From assembly GCF_030815855.1 (NCBI RefSeq), contig NZ_JAUSXG010000001.1:62001-126000 (forward strand): DNA of 64,000 nucleotides, in the 5' to 3' direction. This document shows, piece after piece, positions 18,701 through 26,853 of the stretch (its first letter is position 1; every line of letters starts with the position of its first letter). Made by a program: the position numbers and the translations under genes. Source of the stretch: Variovorax paradoxus. GTDB lineage: Bacteria; Pseudomonadota; Gammaproteobacteria; Burkholderiales; Burkholderiaceae_C. The notes beneath the pieces are model-generated. The model did not search any database, was not told the DNA's origin, and saw nothing but the letters and a program-made list of their open reading frames with translations.

Positions 18701-21625
18701 ATCGACCTCGGCCCCGAAGGCGGCGAGGGCGGCGGCATGGTGGTCGCCGAGGGCACGCCCGAGCAGCTGCGCGAGAACCGCGCCTCGCTCACCGGCGCGG
18801 CACTGGCCGACTACGAGCTGGCCATCGGTCCCGGGGCCTACAAGGTGGCCGAACGGGCGGCGCGACGCTATATCGCGAACGCGAAGACGGCGCCCGGCAG
18901 CAACGCCATCGAGATCGTCAATGCGCGCGAGCACAACCTGAAGAACCTCAGCGTGAACATTCCGCGTGGCAAGTTCAGCGTGGTGACGGGCGTCAGCGGT
19001 TCGGGCAAGTCGACGCTGGCCTTCGACATCCTGTTCAACGAAGGGCAGCGGCGGTACCTCGAATCGCTCAACGCCTATGCGCGCAGCATCGTGCAGCCCG
19101 CGGGCCGGCCCGAGGTGGATGCGGTGTACGGCATTCCGCCGACCGTGGCCATCGAGCAGCGCCTGTCGCGCGGCGGCCGCAAGAGCACGGTGGGCACCAC
19201 CACGGAGGTGTGGCACTTTCTGCGCCTCTTGTACGTGAAGCTCGGCATCCAGCATTGCACCCACGACGGCGCGGCCGTGCAGCCGCAGACACCCGACAGC
19301 ATCGCGGCGCAGCTGATGCGCAACTTCAAGGGGCAACACATCGGCCTGCTCGCCCCGCTGGTGAGCAACCGCAAGGGCGTGTACACCGAGTTGGCCGACT
19401 GGGCGCGGCCGCGCGGTTTCACGCACCTGCGTGTCGACGGCGAGTTCCTGCCGACCACCGGCTTCCCGCGCATCGACCGCTTCAAGGAACACAGCATCGA
19501 GTTGCCGGTCGCGAGCCTCGACGTGCTGCCTTCGAATGAAACCGAGCTGCGCGAGGCGCTGACGAAGGCGCTCGAGCACGGTAAGGGCGTGGTGCATGTG
19601 CTGAGCCAACTCGACGGCCTCAAGGCCGCGATGATGGCCGGCGTGTCGGCCCACGGCATCGGCCGCGTGAACGTGTTCTCCACGCTGCGCGCCTGCCCGG
19701 TCTGCAGCACCAGCTATGCCGAGCTCGACCCGCGCCTGTTCAGCTACAACAGCAAGCACGGCTGGTGCCCCGACTGCGTGGGCACCGGCGTGAAGCTCAG
19801 CAAGGACCAGCGCAAGGTCTTCGACGATTCGATTCGCGACGACGACAACAAGGGCCGCGAACAGACCTTCGCCGAGCCCGAGGTCGAAGACCTGGCCGAC
19901 ACCGCCTGCCCGACCTGCGAAGGCACGCGTCTCAATGCCACGGCGCGCGCGGTGAGCTTCGGCGTATCGCTCGCCGACGGCATGGGCGGCATCGGCATTA
20001 CCGAACTCGCGCGCATGAGCGTGACCGAAGTACGGCAGTGGTTCGAAGGCCTGGTGCTGATGGGCCGCGAAGCCGAGATCGCGCGCGACCTGGTGCCCGA
20101 GATCAAGAGCCGGCTCGAATTCCTCGAAGAGGTGGGCCTGGGCTACCTCACGCTCGACCGCGGCGCCCCGACCTTGAGCGGCGGCGAAGCCCAGCGCATC
20201 CGGCTCGCGGCGCAGCTAGGCAGCAACCTGCAGGGCGTGTGCTACGTGCTCGACGAGCCGACCATCGGCCTGCACGCACGCGACAACCAGATCCTGCTCG
20301 ACGCGCTGCACAAGCTCGGCGACAAGGGCAACACGCTGGTGGTGGTGGAGCACGACGAAGACACCATCCGCCGCGCCGACCACATCATCGACATCGGTCC
20401 CAGCGCGGGCAAGCGGGGCGGGCGCCTGGTGGCCGAAGGCTCGGTGGCCGACATCGAGGCCGCGGGCGAATCGCAGACCGGCCGCTACCTGCGCGATGCC
20501 ATCAAGCATCCGCTGCAGGCACGGCGGCTGATTCCTTCGCCCGACCCGAAGGCGGAAGACAGCGGCAACTGGCTCACGGTGCACGGCGCCGATCTGCACA
20601 ACTTGCAGGACGTGACCGCCACGCTGCCGCTGCACCGCCTGGTGGTGGTCACCGGTGTGAGTGGCTCGGGCAAGTCCACGCTCGCGCGCGACGTGCTGCT
20701 GGCCAGTGTGCAGGCGGTCGTGATCCAGCGCATGACCAAGGCCGGCCGCGACGCCGATGCCGTGGGCAAGCGCCCGGCGTGGTCGGGCTGCGATCGCGTC
20801 GAGGGCTACGAGACCATCGACCGCGTGCTGGAGGTCGACCAGACCCCCATCGGCAAGACGCCGCGCAGCTGCCCGGCCACCTACATCGGCTTCTGGGACA
20901 CCATCCGCAAGCTGTTTGCCGACACGCTCGAAGCCAAGGCGCGCGGCTACGGCCCGGCGCGCTTCAGCTTCAACACCGGCGAAGGCCGCTGCCCCGGCTG
21001 CGACGGTGCCGGCGTGCGCACCATCGAGATGAGTTTCCTGCCCGATGTGAAGGTGCCCTGCGAGGTGTGCCACGGCGCGCGCTTCAACCCCGAGACGCTG
21101 GCCGTGAGCTGGCGCGGCAAGAGCATCGGCGAGGTGCTGCAGATGGAGGTGGACGAGGCGGTCGAGTTCTTCTCGGCCATGCCCAACATCAGCCATCCGC
21201 TGCAGCTGCTGAAGGACGTGGGGCTGGGCTACCTCACGCTGGGCCAGCCGTCGCCTACCCTCTCCGGCGGCGAGGCGCAGCGCATCAAGCTGGTGACCGA
21301 ACTCAGCAAGGTGCGCGACGACATCACGCGCCGCGGCCAGAAGGCGCCGCACACGCTCTACGTGCTCGACGAACCGACCGTGGGCCTGCACATGGCCGAC
21401 GTCGAGAAGCTGATCCACGTGCTGCACCGGCTGGTGAACGGCGGCCACAGCGTGGTGGTGATCGAGCACGACCTCGACCTGATCGCCGAGGCCGACTGGA
21501 TCATCGACCTGGGGCCGGAAGGCGGCAACGCCGGCGGGCGCATCGTCGCTGCGGCGCCGCCGGAAGAGGTGGTGCGTTTGGCGACCCACACCGGCGTCGC
21601 TTTGGCACCGGTACTGGCGCGGTGA
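15782..21625 (+). CDS. uvrA: tandem double-length excinuclease UvrA
   Basis: This 1947-aa protein is about twice normal UvrA length (about 940 aa) and contains two UvrA units. UvrA scans DNA for bulky damage and loads UvrB. Unit 1 has Walker A loops GPSGSGKSSL (about residue 33) and GVSGSGKSTL (about 698), with signatures LSGGEVQ (about 546) and LSGGEAQ (about 890). Unit 2 has Walker A loops at about 1070 and 1625 and signatures at about 1464 and 1826. Zn-finger CxxC pairs occur in both (CDTC, CPVC, CPTC/CPDC; CPVC/CPDC, CPTC, CPGC/CEVC). A repeat is inserted at about residues 468-512. ATG 15782 has AAGG five bases upstream; the earlier ATG 15755 overlaps a TAGAAT -10-like box. It may act as a covalent UvrA dimer. 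Confidence 0.92.
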   Translation: MTQGSIRIRGARQHNLQNLDLDIRTGEMTVVTGPSGSGKSSLVFDTLYAEGQRRYVETFSAYARQFLDRMDKPAVDKVEGVPPAIAIDQTNPVRSSRSTVGTMTELNDHLKLLYARAAQLFDRETALPVRHDSPDSIYAEIAERAAAAGDPRLVVTFPVELPAGTSAEEVTQWLSASGFTRVQSEREVATPTGPRKVLDVVADRFRISSAERSRVVEAIEVALKRGSGRVTVHATGAEENASTDVWKFSTGLHCPESDIRYTDPIPSMFSFNSAVGACDTCRGFGRVIGVDLGLVIPNDKLTLRAGAIKTIQTPAWKEAQDDLMRHAEAAGIPRDTPWNKLTDEQKHWVIEGTPNYKEGNWNKQWYGVRRFFGYLESKAYKMHIRVLLSKYRSYTPCPVCSGARLKLDSLLWRIGSKEDADAVLPPEKRFMPTGTKWTRAQLEALPGLCLHDLMLLPIERLRRFFDGMAPSPSGGGQGWGHATSARPAAVVGAAGPHPNLPPEGEGARQGEAQALKLLFEEITTRLRYLHDVGIGYLTLDRQSRTLSGGEVQRINLTTALGTSLVNTLFVLDEPSIGLHPRDMNRITEAMLRLRDAGNTLVVVEHDPAVMLAADRVIDMGPGPGIRGGQIVFDGSTDQLRDADTLTGQYLGGRKKIGMGFKRLVSENTHRLILEGAREHNLQNVTVEFPLARLVCVTGVSGSGKSTLIQDVLAPALMRHFGKATETPGAHDRLLGADHLGDVVFVDQSPIGKTARSNPASYVGAWDAIREIFATAALSRQRGYTASKFSFNSGDGRCPTCGGSGFEHVEMQFLSDVYLRCPDCDGKRYRPEILEVKVERKGKNYNVADVLDLTVAEAAAVFEADRDVLRVLQPISDVGLDYVKLGQPVPTLSGGEAQRLKLAGFLAEAAKSATASKQSVARKGTLFLFDEPTTGLHFDDIARLMRALRKLLDAGHSLIVIEHNLDVIRASDWLIDLGPEGGEGGGMVVAEGTPEQLRENRASLTGAALADYELAIGPGAYKVAERAARRYIANAKTAPGSNAIEIVNAREHNLKNLSVNIPRGKFSVVTGVSGSGKSTLAFDILFNEGQRRYLESLNAYARSIVQPAGRPEVDAVYGIPPTVAIEQRLSRGGRKSTVGTTTEVWHFLRLLYVKLGIQHCTHDGAAVQPQTPDSIAAQLMRNFKGQHIGLLAPLVSNRKGVYTELADWARPRGFTHLRVDGEFLPTTGFPRIDRFKEHSIELPVASLDVLPSNETELREALTKALEHGKGVVHVLSQLDGLKAAMMAGVSAHGIGRVNVFSTLRACPVCSTSYAELDPRLFSYNSKHGWCPDCVGTGVKLSKDQRKVFDDSIRDDDNKGREQTFAEPEVEDLADTACPTCEGTRLNATARAVSFGVSLADGMGGIGITELARMSVTEVRQWFEGLVLMGREAEIARDLVPEIKSRLEFLEEVGLGYLTLDRGAPTLSGGEAQRIRLAAQLGSNLQGVCYVLDEPTIGLHARDNQILLDALHKLGDKGNTLVVVEHDEDTIRRADHIIDIGPSAGKRGGRLVAEGSVADIEAAGESQTGRYLRDAIKHPLQARRLIPSPDPKAEDSGNWLTVHGADLHNLQDVTATLPLHRLVVVTGVSGSGKSTLARDVLLASVQAVVIQRMTKAGRDADAVGKRPAWSGCDRVEGYETIDRVLEVDQTPIGKTPRSCPATYIGFWDTIRKLFADTLEAKARGYGPARFSFNTGEGRCPGCDGAGVRTIEMSFLPDVKVPCEVCHGARFNPETLAVSWRGKSIGEVLQMEVDEAVEFFSAMPNISHPLQLLKDVGLGYLTLGQPSPTLSGGEAQRIKLVTELSKVRDDITRRGQKAPHTLYVLDEPTVGLHMADVEKLIHVLHRLVNGGHSVVVIEHDLDLIAEADWIIDLGPEGGNAGGRIVAAAPPEEVVRLATHTGVALAPVLAR
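17183..17316. repeat. in-frame palindromic repeat inside uvrA
   Basis: The stretch contains CTCCCCCTCTGGGGGAGGG, a GGGTGGGGGC element, and a matching half GCCCCCATCCCAACCTTCCC then CCGGAAGGGGAAGGAG. It is a GC-rich interspersed palindrome. It is translated in frame as Pro/Gly-rich sequence (PSPSGGGQGWG and PHPNLPPEGEG) just before LKLLFEEITTRLRYLHDVG of UvrA unit 1. Residues of this kind recur as repeat-derived inserts in proteins of proteobacteria. Confidence 0.8.
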
Positions 21626-21742
21626 TGCAGGCAGGCGCAGAATGGCTTGAACCCTTGGCGCAGGCGCATCCTGAATCAGCCATGGTGGAGTAAACATGTG
21701 AGGGGATGAAGCGCCGTGCCGGGCTACGCAAGGAGCCATGTC

Positions 21743-22792
21743 ATGACCCGCTTCATCGATGTTCACAGCCTGGTTCGCCTGGTGGACGAAACCGGCGTTC
21801 CGCAATTTCTCAAGGCGCTGGCCGACGCGCTGCGCGACGATTTCCTGCGCTGGCGCGAGTTCGACAAGAAAGCGCGCGTGGCCAGCCATTCGCACCTGGG
21901 CGTGATCGAACTGATGCCGGTGGCCGACGATGGCGCCTATGCCTTCAAATACGTCAACGGCCATCCGCACAACACCCAAGTCGGGCTGCCCACGGTCATG
22001 GCCTTCGGCGTGCTGGCCGAGGTCGACACCGGGTATCCGGTGCTGCTCTCCGAGCTCACGCTCACCACCGCGCTGCGTACCGCCGCTACCTCGGCCATGG
22101 CGGCACAGGCCTTGGCACGGCCCGGCTCGCGCAGCCTGGCGCTGATCGGCAACGGCTCGCAAAGCGAGTTCCAGGCGCTGGCCTTTCATGCGTTGCTGGG
22201 TATCGAAGAGGTGCGCGTCTTCGATACCGATCCGCAGGCGACCGACAAGCTGGTGCGTCACTTGTCCGCCTGCACGCCGCTCGACGTCGTGCGTGCGCGT
22301 TCGGTGGCGGATGCGGTGCGCGGCGCGGACATCGTCACCACCGTCACCGCGTTTCAGGGGCGGGCCACCGTTCTCACGCCCGACATGATCGAGCCCGGCA
22401 TGCACATCAACGCCGTGGGCGGCGATTCGCCCGGCAAGACCGAGCTGCACCCCGACGTGCTGCGCCTGGCGCGCGTGTTCGTCGAATACGAGCCGCAGAC
22501 CCGCGTCGAAGGCGAGATCCAGCAGTTGCCGGCCGACTTTCCGGTGCACGAACTGTGGAAGGTGCTTGTCGGCGACGTGCCGGGCCGCGAAAGCGCCGAC
22601 CAGGTCACGGTGTTCGATTCGGTCGGCTTCGCGCTCGAGGACTACACCGCGCTGCGCTACATCCACCAGCTGGCCATCGAGCGCGGCGTGGGCCAGCAGA
22701 TTGCACTGGTGCCCGAACTCGACGACCCGAAGGATCTGTTCGGGCTGACCGCCTCCGGCCGGCGCCGTGCGGTGCTGCGGCGTGCGGCATGA
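21743..22792 (+). CDS. ornithine cyclodeaminase
   Basis: This 349-aa member of the ornithine cyclodeaminase/mu-crystallin family converts L-ornithine to L-proline and ammonia using bound NAD. The dinucleotide-binding segment is LALIGNGSQSEFQALAF (about residue 135), and the N-terminal half includes KYVNGHPHNTQVGLPTVMA. The family-length protein begins at ATG 21743, which has AAGGAG 8 bases upstream. An in-frame GTG at 21716 lacks such a site. It is followed 7 bases later by an acetylpolyamine-deacetylase-like gene, suggesting a joint role in arginine/ornithine/polyamine catabolism. Related enzymes act on other amino acids, so the substrate is not certain. Confidence 0.9.
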   Translation: MTRFIDVHSLVRLVDETGVPQFLKALADALRDDFLRWREFDKKARVASHSHLGVIELMPVADDGAYAFKYVNGHPHNTQVGLPTVMAFGVLAEVDTGYPVLLSELTLTTALRTAATSAMAAQALARPGSRSLALIGNGSQSEFQALAFHALLGIEEVRVFDTDPQATDKLVRHLSACTPLDVVRARSVADAVRGADIVTTVTAFQGRATVLTPDMIEPGMHINAVGGDSPGKTELHPDVLRLARVFVEYEPQTRVEGEIQQLPADFPVHELWKVLVGDVPGRESADQVTVFDSVGFALEDYTALRYIHQLAIERGVGQQIALVPELDDPKDLFGLTASGRRRAVLRRAA

Positions 22793-22799
22793 TGGAAGC

Positions 22800-23846
22800 A
22801 TGCTCACCATCTACAACGACCAGCACGCACTCCACCAGGGCAAAGTCGAGATGTTCCGCGGCGATCTGGTGCCGTGCTTCGAGGTGCCCGCGCGCGTCGA
22901 CCATGTGAGGCACGAACTGGAGCGCCGCGGCCTGGGCGCGCTGCAGATGCCCGATGCCTTCGACGAGGTGCTGCTGGCCAAGGTGCATGTGCCGCGCTAC
23001 CTGGATTTCATCGCGCATGCCTGGGACGAATGGGTGGCGCTCGATCCGGGCAATGTGTCGCGCGATGCCTTGCCTTCGTACTGGCCCACGCGCGGCATGC
23101 GCACCGATGTGCTGCCCCAGAGTTTTCCGGCCCGCTTGGGCCTGTTCTCGTTCGACGCGGGCACGCCGCTCACGGCCGGCAGCTGGGCCGCCGCGCGGCA
23201 TGGCGCGGCCTGCGCGTGGACTGCGGCGCAGCGCGTCATCGGCGGCCGGCGCGCCGCCTTTGCGCTCACGCGGCCGCCCGGCCACCATGCGGGTGCGGAT
23301 TTCTTCGGCGGCTACTGCTTCGTCAACAACGCGGCCGTGGCCGCACAGGCGCTGCGCGATGGGGGCGTCGAGCGCGTGGCCGTGCTCGATGTGGACTACC
23401 ACCACGGCAACGGCACGCAGGCCATCTTCTACGAACGCAGCGATGTTCACTTTGTAAGCCTGCATGGCGATCCGTTCACCGACTACCCGTACTACCTCGG
23501 CCATGCCGACGAGCGCGGTGCCGGCCAAGGCGAGGGCTTCAACCACAACCTGCCGCTCGCGCGCGGCACGGGCTTTGCCGCTTGGCGCGCCGCGCTGAAA
23601 TCCGCGCTCGAGGGCATAGCGAAGGTGAAGGCGGGCGCCCTCGTGGTCTCGCTCGGCGTCGACACCTTCGAGGGTGATCCGATCTCCGGCTTCAGGCTGA
23701 AAAGCGAGGATTACCTGCGCATGGGAGAAGACCTTGCGCGCTCGGGGTTGCCCACAGTGTTCGTGTTCGAAGGCGGCTACGCGGTCGCGGAAGTGGGCAT
23801 CAACACGGTGAACGTGCTCGAAGGTTTCGAGCAGGCTGCGCGCTGA
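22800..23846 (+). CDS. histone deacetylase-like (acetylpolyamine amidohydrolase type) hydrolase
   Basis: This 348-aa Zn-dependent amidohydrolase of the HDAC superfamily shows TRPPGHHAGADFFGGYCFVN (active-site His pair), VLDVDYHHGNGTQ (Zn ligands Asp and His) and LVVSLGVDTFEGDP (third Zn ligand Asp). The GHHAG/YCFVNN arrangement and length fit bacterial acetylpolyamine amidohydrolases, which deacetylate acetylputrescine or similar amines. It begins 7 bases after the ornithine cyclodeaminase gene, most likely co-transcribed and coupled. The substrate is inferred. Confidence 0.88.
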   Translation: MLTIYNDQHALHQGKVEMFRGDLVPCFEVPARVDHVRHELERRGLGALQMPDAFDEVLLAKVHVPRYLDFIAHAWDEWVALDPGNVSRDALPSYWPTRGMRTDVLPQSFPARLGLFSFDAGTPLTAGSWAAARHGAACAWTAAQRVIGGRRAAFALTRPPGHHAGADFFGGYCFVNNAAVAAQALRDGGVERVAVLDVDYHHGNGTQAIFYERSDVHFVSLHGDPFTDYPYYLGHADERGAGQGEGFNHNLPLARGTGFAAWRAALKSALEGIAKVKAGALVVSLGVDTFEGDPISGFRLKSEDYLRMGEDLARSGLPTVFVFEGGYAVAEVGINTVNVLEGFEQAAR

Positions 23847-23959
23847 GTTGCACGCAGCCGCACCGAGCCGCATAGGCGACACAGTCGGGTGAGCACCGAT
23901 TGCCGAGGGGGAAAGGGCAGGGCCCAATGCGCCCTTTGCCTCCGTTTCAGGAATCTGTC

Positions 23960-24943
23960 ATGTCCCGCCGATCCCTTCTCCGTGCCGCCACGTTTGCCGC
24001 TGCTTGCGGGCTCCTTTCTCCCCTGGCCGCGCTCGCTCAGGCCTTTCCCGCCAAGCCCATCAAGCTGATCGTCGCATTCCCCGCCGGCGGGCCAACCGAC
24101 ATCACGATGCGCCAGCTGGCCGACAACGCGAGCAAGATCCTCGGCCAGCCCGTGATCATCGACAACAAGCCGGGCGCCGGCGGCACCTTGCCGGCCCAGG
24201 CGCTGCAGACCTCGCAGCCCGACGGCTACACCGTCGCGCAGATTCCGCTCGGCGTGTTCCGCCTCGGCTACACCACCAAGATCAACTGGGACCCGCTCAA
24301 GGACATCAGCTACGTCATCAACGTCACGGGCTACGCCTTCGGCATCGTGGTGCCGGCCGACAGCCCGTTCAAGACCTGGGCCGACTTCGTGGCCTACGCC
24401 AAGGCCAACCCCGGCCGGCTCACCTACGGCTCCACGGGCAACCTGACGAGCCCGCACCTCACGACCGAGATCGTGGCGCAAAAGGCGGGCATCCAGTTGC
24501 AGCACGTGCCCTACAAGGGCAGCGCCGACCTGATGCTTGCCGTGGTCAGCGGCCAACTGATGGCCGCCGCCGACAGCACCGGATTCGCGCCGCAGGTCGA
24601 GGCCGGCAAGCTGCGCGTGCTCAACACCTGGGGCGAGAAGCGCCTGGCCAAGTTCCCCGATGCGCCGACGCTGAAGGAACTGGGCTACGACGTGGTGCAG
24701 AACTCACCCTTCGGCATCGGCGCGCCCAAGGGCACGTCGCCCGAAGTGGTGAAGAAGCTGCACGACGCGTTCAAGCAGGCCATGGAAGAGCCAAGCTACG
24801 TGGCGTCGCTGGGCCGCTACGACATGCTGCCGAACTACATGAGCTCGGCGACCTACACCAAGTTCGCGCAGGACACGGTGGTGAAGGAGAAGGTGGTTAT
24901 CGAGAAGCTGGGATTGGCGAAGGAACAACCGAAGACGAACTGA
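23960..24943 (+). CDS. Bug-family tripartite tricarboxylate transporter substrate-binding protein
   Basis: This 327-aa periplasmic receptor of the Bug/TctC family starts MSRRSLLRAATFAAACGLLS, a twin-arginine-like signal ending at ALAQA. The mature part begins FPAKPIKLIVAFPAGGPTDI, the family hallmark (P-x-G/A-G-x-x-D). No TctA/TctB membrane genes are near, so it is an orphan receptor, as is common in Burkholderiales. Its 3' end overlaps the convergent TetR gene by 47 bases. The ligand is unknown; a carboxylate is likely. Confidence 0.92.
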   Translation: MSRRSLLRAATFAAACGLLSPLAALAQAFPAKPIKLIVAFPAGGPTDITMRQLADNASKILGQPVIIDNKPGAGGTLPAQALQTSQPDGYTVAQIPLGVFRLGYTTKINWDPLKDISYVINVTGYAFGIVVPADSPFKTWADFVAYAKANPGRLTYGSTGNLTSPHLTTEIVAQKAGIQLQHVPYKGSADLMLAVVSGQLMAAADSTGFAPQVEAGKLRVLNTWGEKRLAKFPDAPTLKELGYDVVQNSPFGIGAPKGTSPEVVKKLHDAFKQAMEEPSYVASLGRYDMLPNYMSSATYTKFAQDTVVKEKVVIEKLGLAKEQPKTN

Positions 24944-25499
24944 TCGCGAACAGTTCGTCCACCAGCCGCTCCGCCAGCTCCGGCTGGACCGGTTCGGCTC
25001 CGAACACCAGACGAAAGATGATCGGCGCAATCAGGTGATCGATGACCTGCTGCGCTTCCGGCGCCTGCTCGCCGCGGGCGTGCGCCTGCTCGACCAGCGC
25101 CAGAGCTTCCTTGCGTCGGTTGCGCAGGCAATCGGTGTCCGCACCGTCGTTGGCCAACGCGGCCGCGGCTTTCAACAAAGACTTGCTGCACGGCTGCGCA
25201 AGGTGAGTGATGAGTTCCTTCGCCCATGAGGTCAGGTCCTGGCGCAACGAGCCCGTATCGGGGAGCGGCCGATTCGGGTCCAGCCGGTGCGTGGCCGTCT
25301 CCGCCAGCAGCCCCGACAGGTCACCCCAGCGCCGGTAGATGCTGGAGGCGCTGACGCCGGCTCGTTCGGCCACGGCGGGCACTGTGACGCGTTCGCGCCC
25401 CTCTTCGGCCACCAATTGTTCGAGGGCGGTGCGCACCAAGGCCTGCACCTGGGCGCTGCGGCCGCCGGGGCGCTTGTTGGGAAGGACGACATCGGTCAT
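24897..25499 (-). CDS. TetR-family transcriptional regulator
   Basis: This 200-aa TetR-type repressor has an N-terminal helix-turn-helix, VTVPAVAERAGVSASSIYRRWGDLSGLLA (about residues 38-66). The C-terminal ligand domain has LAQPCSKSLLKAAAALAND and a TetR_C-like end. It is divergently transcribed from the MFS exporter gene at 25588 with an 88-base gap containing paired inverted repeats, so it most likely represses that exporter and itself, relieved by an exporter substrate. Its 3' end runs 47 bases into the opposite Bug gene. Confidence 0.88.
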   Translation of the reverse strand: MTDVVLPNKRPGGRSAQVQALVRTALEQLVAEEGRERVTVPAVAERAGVSASSIYRRWGDLSGLLAETATHRLDPNRPLPDTGSLRQDLTSWAKELITHLAQPCSKSLLKAAAALANDGADTDCLRNRRKEALALVEQAHARGEQAPEAQQVIDHLIAPIIFRLVFGAEPVQPELAERLVDELFAISSSSVVPSPIPASR

Positions 25500-25508
25500 G
25501 TACGGACT

Positions 25509-25578
25509 TTAACGCAAAGCTATTTGCTTTAGTGAATCTTCAGGTCTAGAATCGCAAAAGCTAAAAAAGTTGCGTTAA
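25509..25578. promoter_or_regulatory. probable TetR operator region
   Basis: The gap between the TetR and MFS genes contains TTAACGCAA (25509-25517) and its reverse complement TTGCGTTAA (25570-25578), plus the short palindrome AAAGC-TATTT-GCTTT (25516-25530). This is the usual layout of a shared divergent operator. Binding by the TetR protein at 24897-25499 is inference. Confidence 0.55.
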
Positions 25579-25587
25579 GGATCTGAT

Positions 25588-26853
25588 ATGCCTTCCTCCT
25601 GCCCTGAACTCGCCGTTGCCACCGCTGACGTCGCTGCCCGTTCCAAGCCCTGGCGAATGCCCGCGGCGGTCGGTTTCCCGCTGCTGGCCTCGGTGCTCTT
25701 CGCCTTTTTCTTCGCGGCCGCCGCGCCAACGCCGTTGTTCGTCGTGTTCCAGCACGCCTGGGGCTTCTCGGCGTCGATGCTCACGGTGGCGTTCGCGATC
25801 TATGCGATCGCGCTGCTGATCTCGTTGCTGGTGGCCGGCTCACTGTCGGACCACATCGGCCGCCGTCCGGTGGTGCTGGCGGCGCTGGTGCTGCAGGCGG
25901 TGGCGATGGGGCTCTTCGTGCTGGCGCAGGACATCGCCGGGCTGATCGTCGCGCGCATCGTGCAGGGCGTAGCCACGGGCATTGCCAGCGGCGCGCTGAG
26001 CGCCGCGGTGGTCGAGGCGGCGCCGGCTTCGCGCAAGCGCCTGGGTGCGATGATCACCAGCGTGTCACCGCTCGCGGGGCTTGCGGTGGGCGCACTGCTG
26101 ACCGGCATGGCAGTGAAGTTCACAGCCCAGCCGGTGATGCTGGTGTTCGGCGTGCTGGCCGTGGTGTTCGCGGTGGGCGCGGCGGTGGTGCTGTGGATGC
26201 CCGAGACCGTCACGCCACGCGCCGGTGCGCTGGCATCGCTGGTGCCGCGCGTGTCGATCCCCGCGCGGGCGCGGGCCGACTTCGTGCGCGGCCTGCCGGT
26301 GTTCATCGCGGTGTGGGCGCTCGGCGGCTTGTACCTTTCGCTCGCGCCGTCGCTGATGCTGCATGTGTTCCACATCGACAACGGCGTGGTCAACGGTCTC
26401 ACGGTGGCGGTGCTTTCAGGTTTCGGTGCGCTCGCACCCACGTTGCTCGGCCGATTCCCCGCGCCGCGGACTGTCGTCTTTGGCACGGCCAGCATCGCTA
26501 TCGGGCTGGTGTTGCTCCTGGCCTCGCTGGCAACGAAATCGCTGGCCGTGTTCTTCGTGGGCACCGCGATCGCGGGCCTGGGCTTCGGCGGTGCGTTTTC
26601 GGCGCTGGTGCAGAGGCTGGCGCCGCTTGCCGATTCGCACCAGCGCGGCGAACTCTTCGCCGCCATCTTCGTGGTCTGCTACCTCGCTTTCAGCTTGCCT
26701 GCGATGCTCGCGGGCTTCCTGGTGAAGCCGCTCGGCTTGCTCAGCACGGTGGAGGGCTATGCGGCCGTGCTGTTGCTGATCGCTGCCTTCGGCATCTGGC
26801 GGCAATGGGCGGCGCTGCGCAGTAACGCGCGCGGCCTTCCGGTCAGCCGGTAG
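25588..26853 (+). CDS. MFS efflux transporter
   Basis: This 421-aa major facilitator has about 12 hydrophobic segments. The TM2-3 loop carries GSLSDHIGRRPVVLAALV, and VARIVQGVATGIASGALSAA is the TM4-5 segment typical of drug-H+ antiporters. Divergence from a TetR gene and length (about 400 aa) point to a small-molecule exporter. Its 3' end overlaps the convergent HAD gene by 11 bases. The substrate is unknown. Confidence 0.87.
   Translation: MPSSCPELAVATADVAARSKPWRMPAAVGFPLLASVLFAFFFAAAAPTPLFVVFQHAWGFSASMLTVAFAIYAIALLISLLVAGSLSDHIGRRPVVLAALVLQAVAMGLFVLAQDIAGLIVARIVQGVATGIASGALSAAVVEAAPASRKRLGAMITSVSPLAGLAVGALLTGMAVKFTAQPVMLVFGVLAVVFAVGAAVVLWMPETVTPRAGALASLVPRVSIPARARADFVRGLPVFIAVWALGGLYLSLAPSLMLHVFHIDNGVVNGLTVAVLSGFGALAPTLLGRFPAPRTVVFGTASIAIGLVLLLASLATKSLAVFFVGTAIAGLGFGGAFSALVQRLAPLADSHQRGELFAAIFVVCYLAFSLPAMLAGFLVKPLGLLSTVEGYAAVLLLIAAFGIWRQWAALRSNARGLPVSR

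Noticed and set aside
15659..19759. Long open frame (1366 codons) on the minus strand across uvrA
   Set aside because: It is the antisense shadow of uvrA in high-GC DNA; the translation has no protein-like motifs and is rich in Arg, Ala and Gly.
21716..21742. GTG 21716 as start of ornithine cyclodeaminase
   Set aside because: ATG 21743 has AAGGAG at proper spacing and fits the family start; the GTG has no such site.
20216..22810. 864-codon minus-strand frame over uvrA and the ornithine cyclodeaminase gene
   Set aside because: Shadow of two well-supported + strand genes; composition is typical of a reverse frame.
24897..24943. 47-base overlap of the Bug and TetR genes as a sign of a wrong stop
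   Set aside because: Both frames show full-length family proteins; convergent 3' overlaps of this size occur, so both ends were kept.
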